Source: Aquimonas sp041395245
Lineage (GTDB): Bacteria; Pseudomonadota; Gammaproteobacteria; Xanthomonadales; Xanthomonadaceae
NCBI GenBank assembly: GCA_041395245.1
Contig: JAWLAY010000004.1
Coordinates: 124,001 to 188,000, forward strand
Length of the DNA stretch: 64,000 nucleotides
Reading direction: 5' to 3'
Part shown: one piece after another, positions 62,684 to 64,000 of the stretch
Layout of the letters: every line of letters starts with the position of its first letter
Position numbering within the stretch: position 1 is the first letter of the stretch
The notes under the pieces: model-generated
Told to the model about the DNA's origin: nothing
Databases searched by the model: none
What the model saw: the letters and a program-made list of their open reading frames with translations, nothing else
Position numbers and translations under genes: made by a program

Positions 62684-62876
62684 CGGTCGGGATGCAGGCG
62701 GCGCCGTCGGGCGCGGCCCCTTCCTGCCGTTCTCCGGTCATGGACTCCGCAACGCCCGAGGGGGCGTGGTCGTGCCGCCTGCGCGTCCGCATCCCGCCGA
62801 CGCCCTGCGCCACGCCTGCGCGCGCTCGTTCCGATGACTTCGAGGGAGGTCATCGGGCCTGTGCCTGACGCAGGAG
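62684..62876 (+). promoter_or_regulatory. expression platform of the riboswitch
   Basis: Two structures are visible between the B12 box and nrdA. GGGATGCAGGCGGC (62689-62702) can pair with GCCGCCT (62774-62780) plus GCATCCC (62789-62795). CCGATGAC (62831-62838) and GTCATCGG (62849-62856) form a perfect 8-bp stem with a 10-base purine-rich loop. The Shine-Dalgarno CAGGAG (62871-62876) is itself partly paired in CCTG-ACG-CAGG. The absence of a T-run suggests control of translation rather than termination. Confidence 0.5.
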
Positions 62877-62884
62877 TTCATCGC

Positions 62885-64000
62885 ATGACCAGTCCTACCG
62901 CTGTCGAGTCCACGGCCGTTGCGCCCTCGCCCAATGCGGGATACGAAACGCTGCAGCTAACCCCACCGTTCGCGCCCACCGGCATGGCAGTGACCAAGCG
63001 CAATGGCCGACGCGAGCCGGTCGACCTCAACAAGATCGTCCGTGCCATCCAGCGCTGCAGCGACGGTCTGTTCGCGATCGATCCGATGCGCGTCGCCACA
63101 CGCACCATTTCCGGCCTGTATGACGGTGCCAGCACGCGCGAACTGGATGAGCTCTCGATCCGCACCGCCGCCCTGCTGACAGCGGAAGAGCCGGAATACA
63201 GCCGATTGGCCGCGCGACTGCTCTCGGCCTATATCAGCAAGGAAGTCTCGGGCCAGGAGATTCACGCCTTTTCGCAATCGATCACGCGTGGCCACGAAGT
63301 AGGCCTGATCAATGATCGACTGCTCAGCGTCGTGCAAACCCATGCTCGCAAGCTCAACGACGCGCTGGATAGCGACTTCGACCGGCACTTCGACTACTTC
63401 GGTCTGCGCACGCTCTACGACCGCTACCTGCTGCGTCACCCGCATTCGCGCAAGGTGATCGAAACGCCGCAGCAGTTTTTCCTGCGCATCGCCTGCGCCC
63501 TGAGCGGCGATGTCAGCGAGGCACTGGCCCTGTATCAACGGCTGGGCAACCTCGACTACATGCCCAGCTCACCGACCTTGTTCAACGCCGGGACCACGCA
63601 CGAACAACTGTCGAGCTGCTTCCTGCTCGACTCGCCACAGGATTCGCTGGAATCGATCTACCAGCGCTACGGCGAGATTGCCCAGCTCAGCAAGTTCAGC
63701 GGCGGCATCGGTGTGTCGTGGACCCGCGTGCGCTCGCGTGGCTCGCTGATCCGCTCGACCAATGGACACAGCAACGGCATCGTGCCCTGGCTGAAAACAC
63801 TCGACTCCTCGGTGTCCGCCGTCAATCAGGGCGGCAAACGCAAAGGCGCGGCCTGCGTGTATCTGGAAACCTGGCACGCCGACATCGAGGATTTTCTGGA
63901 GCTGCGCGACAACACCGGCGATGAATCGCGTCGCACCCACAACCTCAACCTGGCCAACTGGGTGCCCGACCTGTTCATGCAGCGCGTCGAAGCCGATCAG
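62885..64000 (+). CDS. nrdA: Class I ribonucleotide reductase alpha subunit (NrdA), 5' part
   Basis: 372 codons of the large subunit are inside the window; the gene continues beyond the right edge. An N-terminal ATP-cone (AVTKRNGRREPVDLNKIVRA, about 35-120) senses dATP. The RNR_N domain follows (YFGLRTLYDRYLLR, IETPQQFFLRIA) and then the barrel with YMPSSPTLFNAGTT and the redox cysteine in LSSCFLLDSPQDSLESIY. YDRYLLR...IETPQ fits class I (NrdA) rather than B12-dependent class II. The start at 62885 has an RBS (CAGGAG). Expression is probably limited by NrdR and by cobalamin through the leader. Confidence 0.9.
   Translation, partial: MTSPTAVESTAVAPSPNAGYETLQLTPPFAPTGMAVTKRNGRREPVDLNKIVRAIQRCSDGLFAIDPMRVATRTISGLYDGASTRELDELSIRTAALLTAEEPEYSRLAARLLSAYISKEVSGQEIHAFSQSITRGHEVGLINDRLLSVVQTHARKLNDALDSDFDRHFDYFGLRTLYDRYLLRHPHSRKVIETPQQFFLRIACALSGDVSEALALYQRLGNLDYMPSSPTLFNAGTTHEQLSSCFLLDSPQDSLESIYQRYGEIAQLSKFSGGIGVSWTRVRSRGSLIRSTNGHSNGIVPWLKTLDSSVSAVNQGGKRKGAACVYLETWHADIEDFLELRDNTGDESRRTHNLNLANWVPDLFMQRVEADQ

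Larger units (their letters stand above)
62230..62884. other. 655-base leader region of nrdA
   Basis: No protein gene is supported here. The region holds a putative promoter flanked by two NrdR-box-like sequences (62350-62397), a cobalamin riboswitch (62399-62634) and a structured expression platform (62684-62876). The first ~110 bases presumably hold the promoter of the divergent sulfur transporter gene. Confidence 0.8.

Overview
The window is a gene-dense, high-GC bacterial chromosome segment. Gene content and order point to a gammaproteobacterium of the Lysobacterales (Xanthomonadales), near Rhodanobacteraceae or Ahniella-like lineages. The strongest marker is the flagellar block with the order fleQ - vemR - rpoN2 next to fliEFGHIJK, which is typical of xanthomonads. 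No rRNA, tRNA, CRISPR array, prophage or complete insertion sequence was recognised.

Left part (1-13.8 kb), mostly housekeeping. It holds a Nudix/DUF1289 pair, an exported FKBP-type isomerase, folP-ftsH-rlmE, a divergent yhbY plus Mth938-like pair, the tightly overlapped operon surE-pcm-yqaA-nlpD, an Smr-domain gene, a lipoprotein of the endonuclease/exonuclease/phosphatase fold, a multi-pass membrane protein, and a DesK/NarL-type two-component pair.

Flagellar block (13.8-29.8 kb), all on the minus strand: fliC-flaG-fliD-fliS-fliT-tPilZ, a LuxR-type response regulator, rpoN2-vemR-fleQ, then fliE-F-G-H-I-J-K. A sigma-28 promoter is readable upstream of fliC and a sigma-54 promoter upstream of fliE, which fits the encoded hierarchy (RpoN2/FleQ drive fliE; FliA, encoded elsewhere, drives fliC). 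The usual fliLMNOPQR-flhBAF and flg genes are not adjacent on either side.

Middle (29.8-42.7 kb): a two-component pair of the 'proteobacterial dedicated sortase' type (pdsS/pdsR) with no sortase nearby, a secreted protein of unknown function, a YfiF-like SpoU methyltransferase, an RND efflux pair whose promoter contains a 19-bp palindrome, a secreted cyclophilin with an extra C-terminal domain, a secreted lipase, and class I fructose-bisphosphate aldolase.

Accessory stretch (42.7-48.4 kb): lower coding density, small unknown genes, a beta-helix surface protein, a CPBP membrane protease and dispersed repeats. Two repeat families were found by eye. One is a ~171-bp MITE-like element with 23-bp terminal inverted repeats, present at 1-90 (cut by the window edge), 32683-32853 and 44644-44813. 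The other is a repeat with a 49-bp identical core at 42771 and 46710.

Right part (48.4-64 kb): a chemoreceptor, tyrA-trhO, glyA-nrdR-GNAT-ribD, a lipoprotein with an acidic tail, plsB, a YeeE/YedE sulfur transporter and the start of a class I ribonucleotide reductase (nrdA, cut by the window end). The nrdA leader carries a cobalamin riboswitch, and its promoter carries two NrdR-box-like sequences. The gene therefore looks controlled both by the NrdR repressor encoded 7 kb upstream and by vitamin B12.
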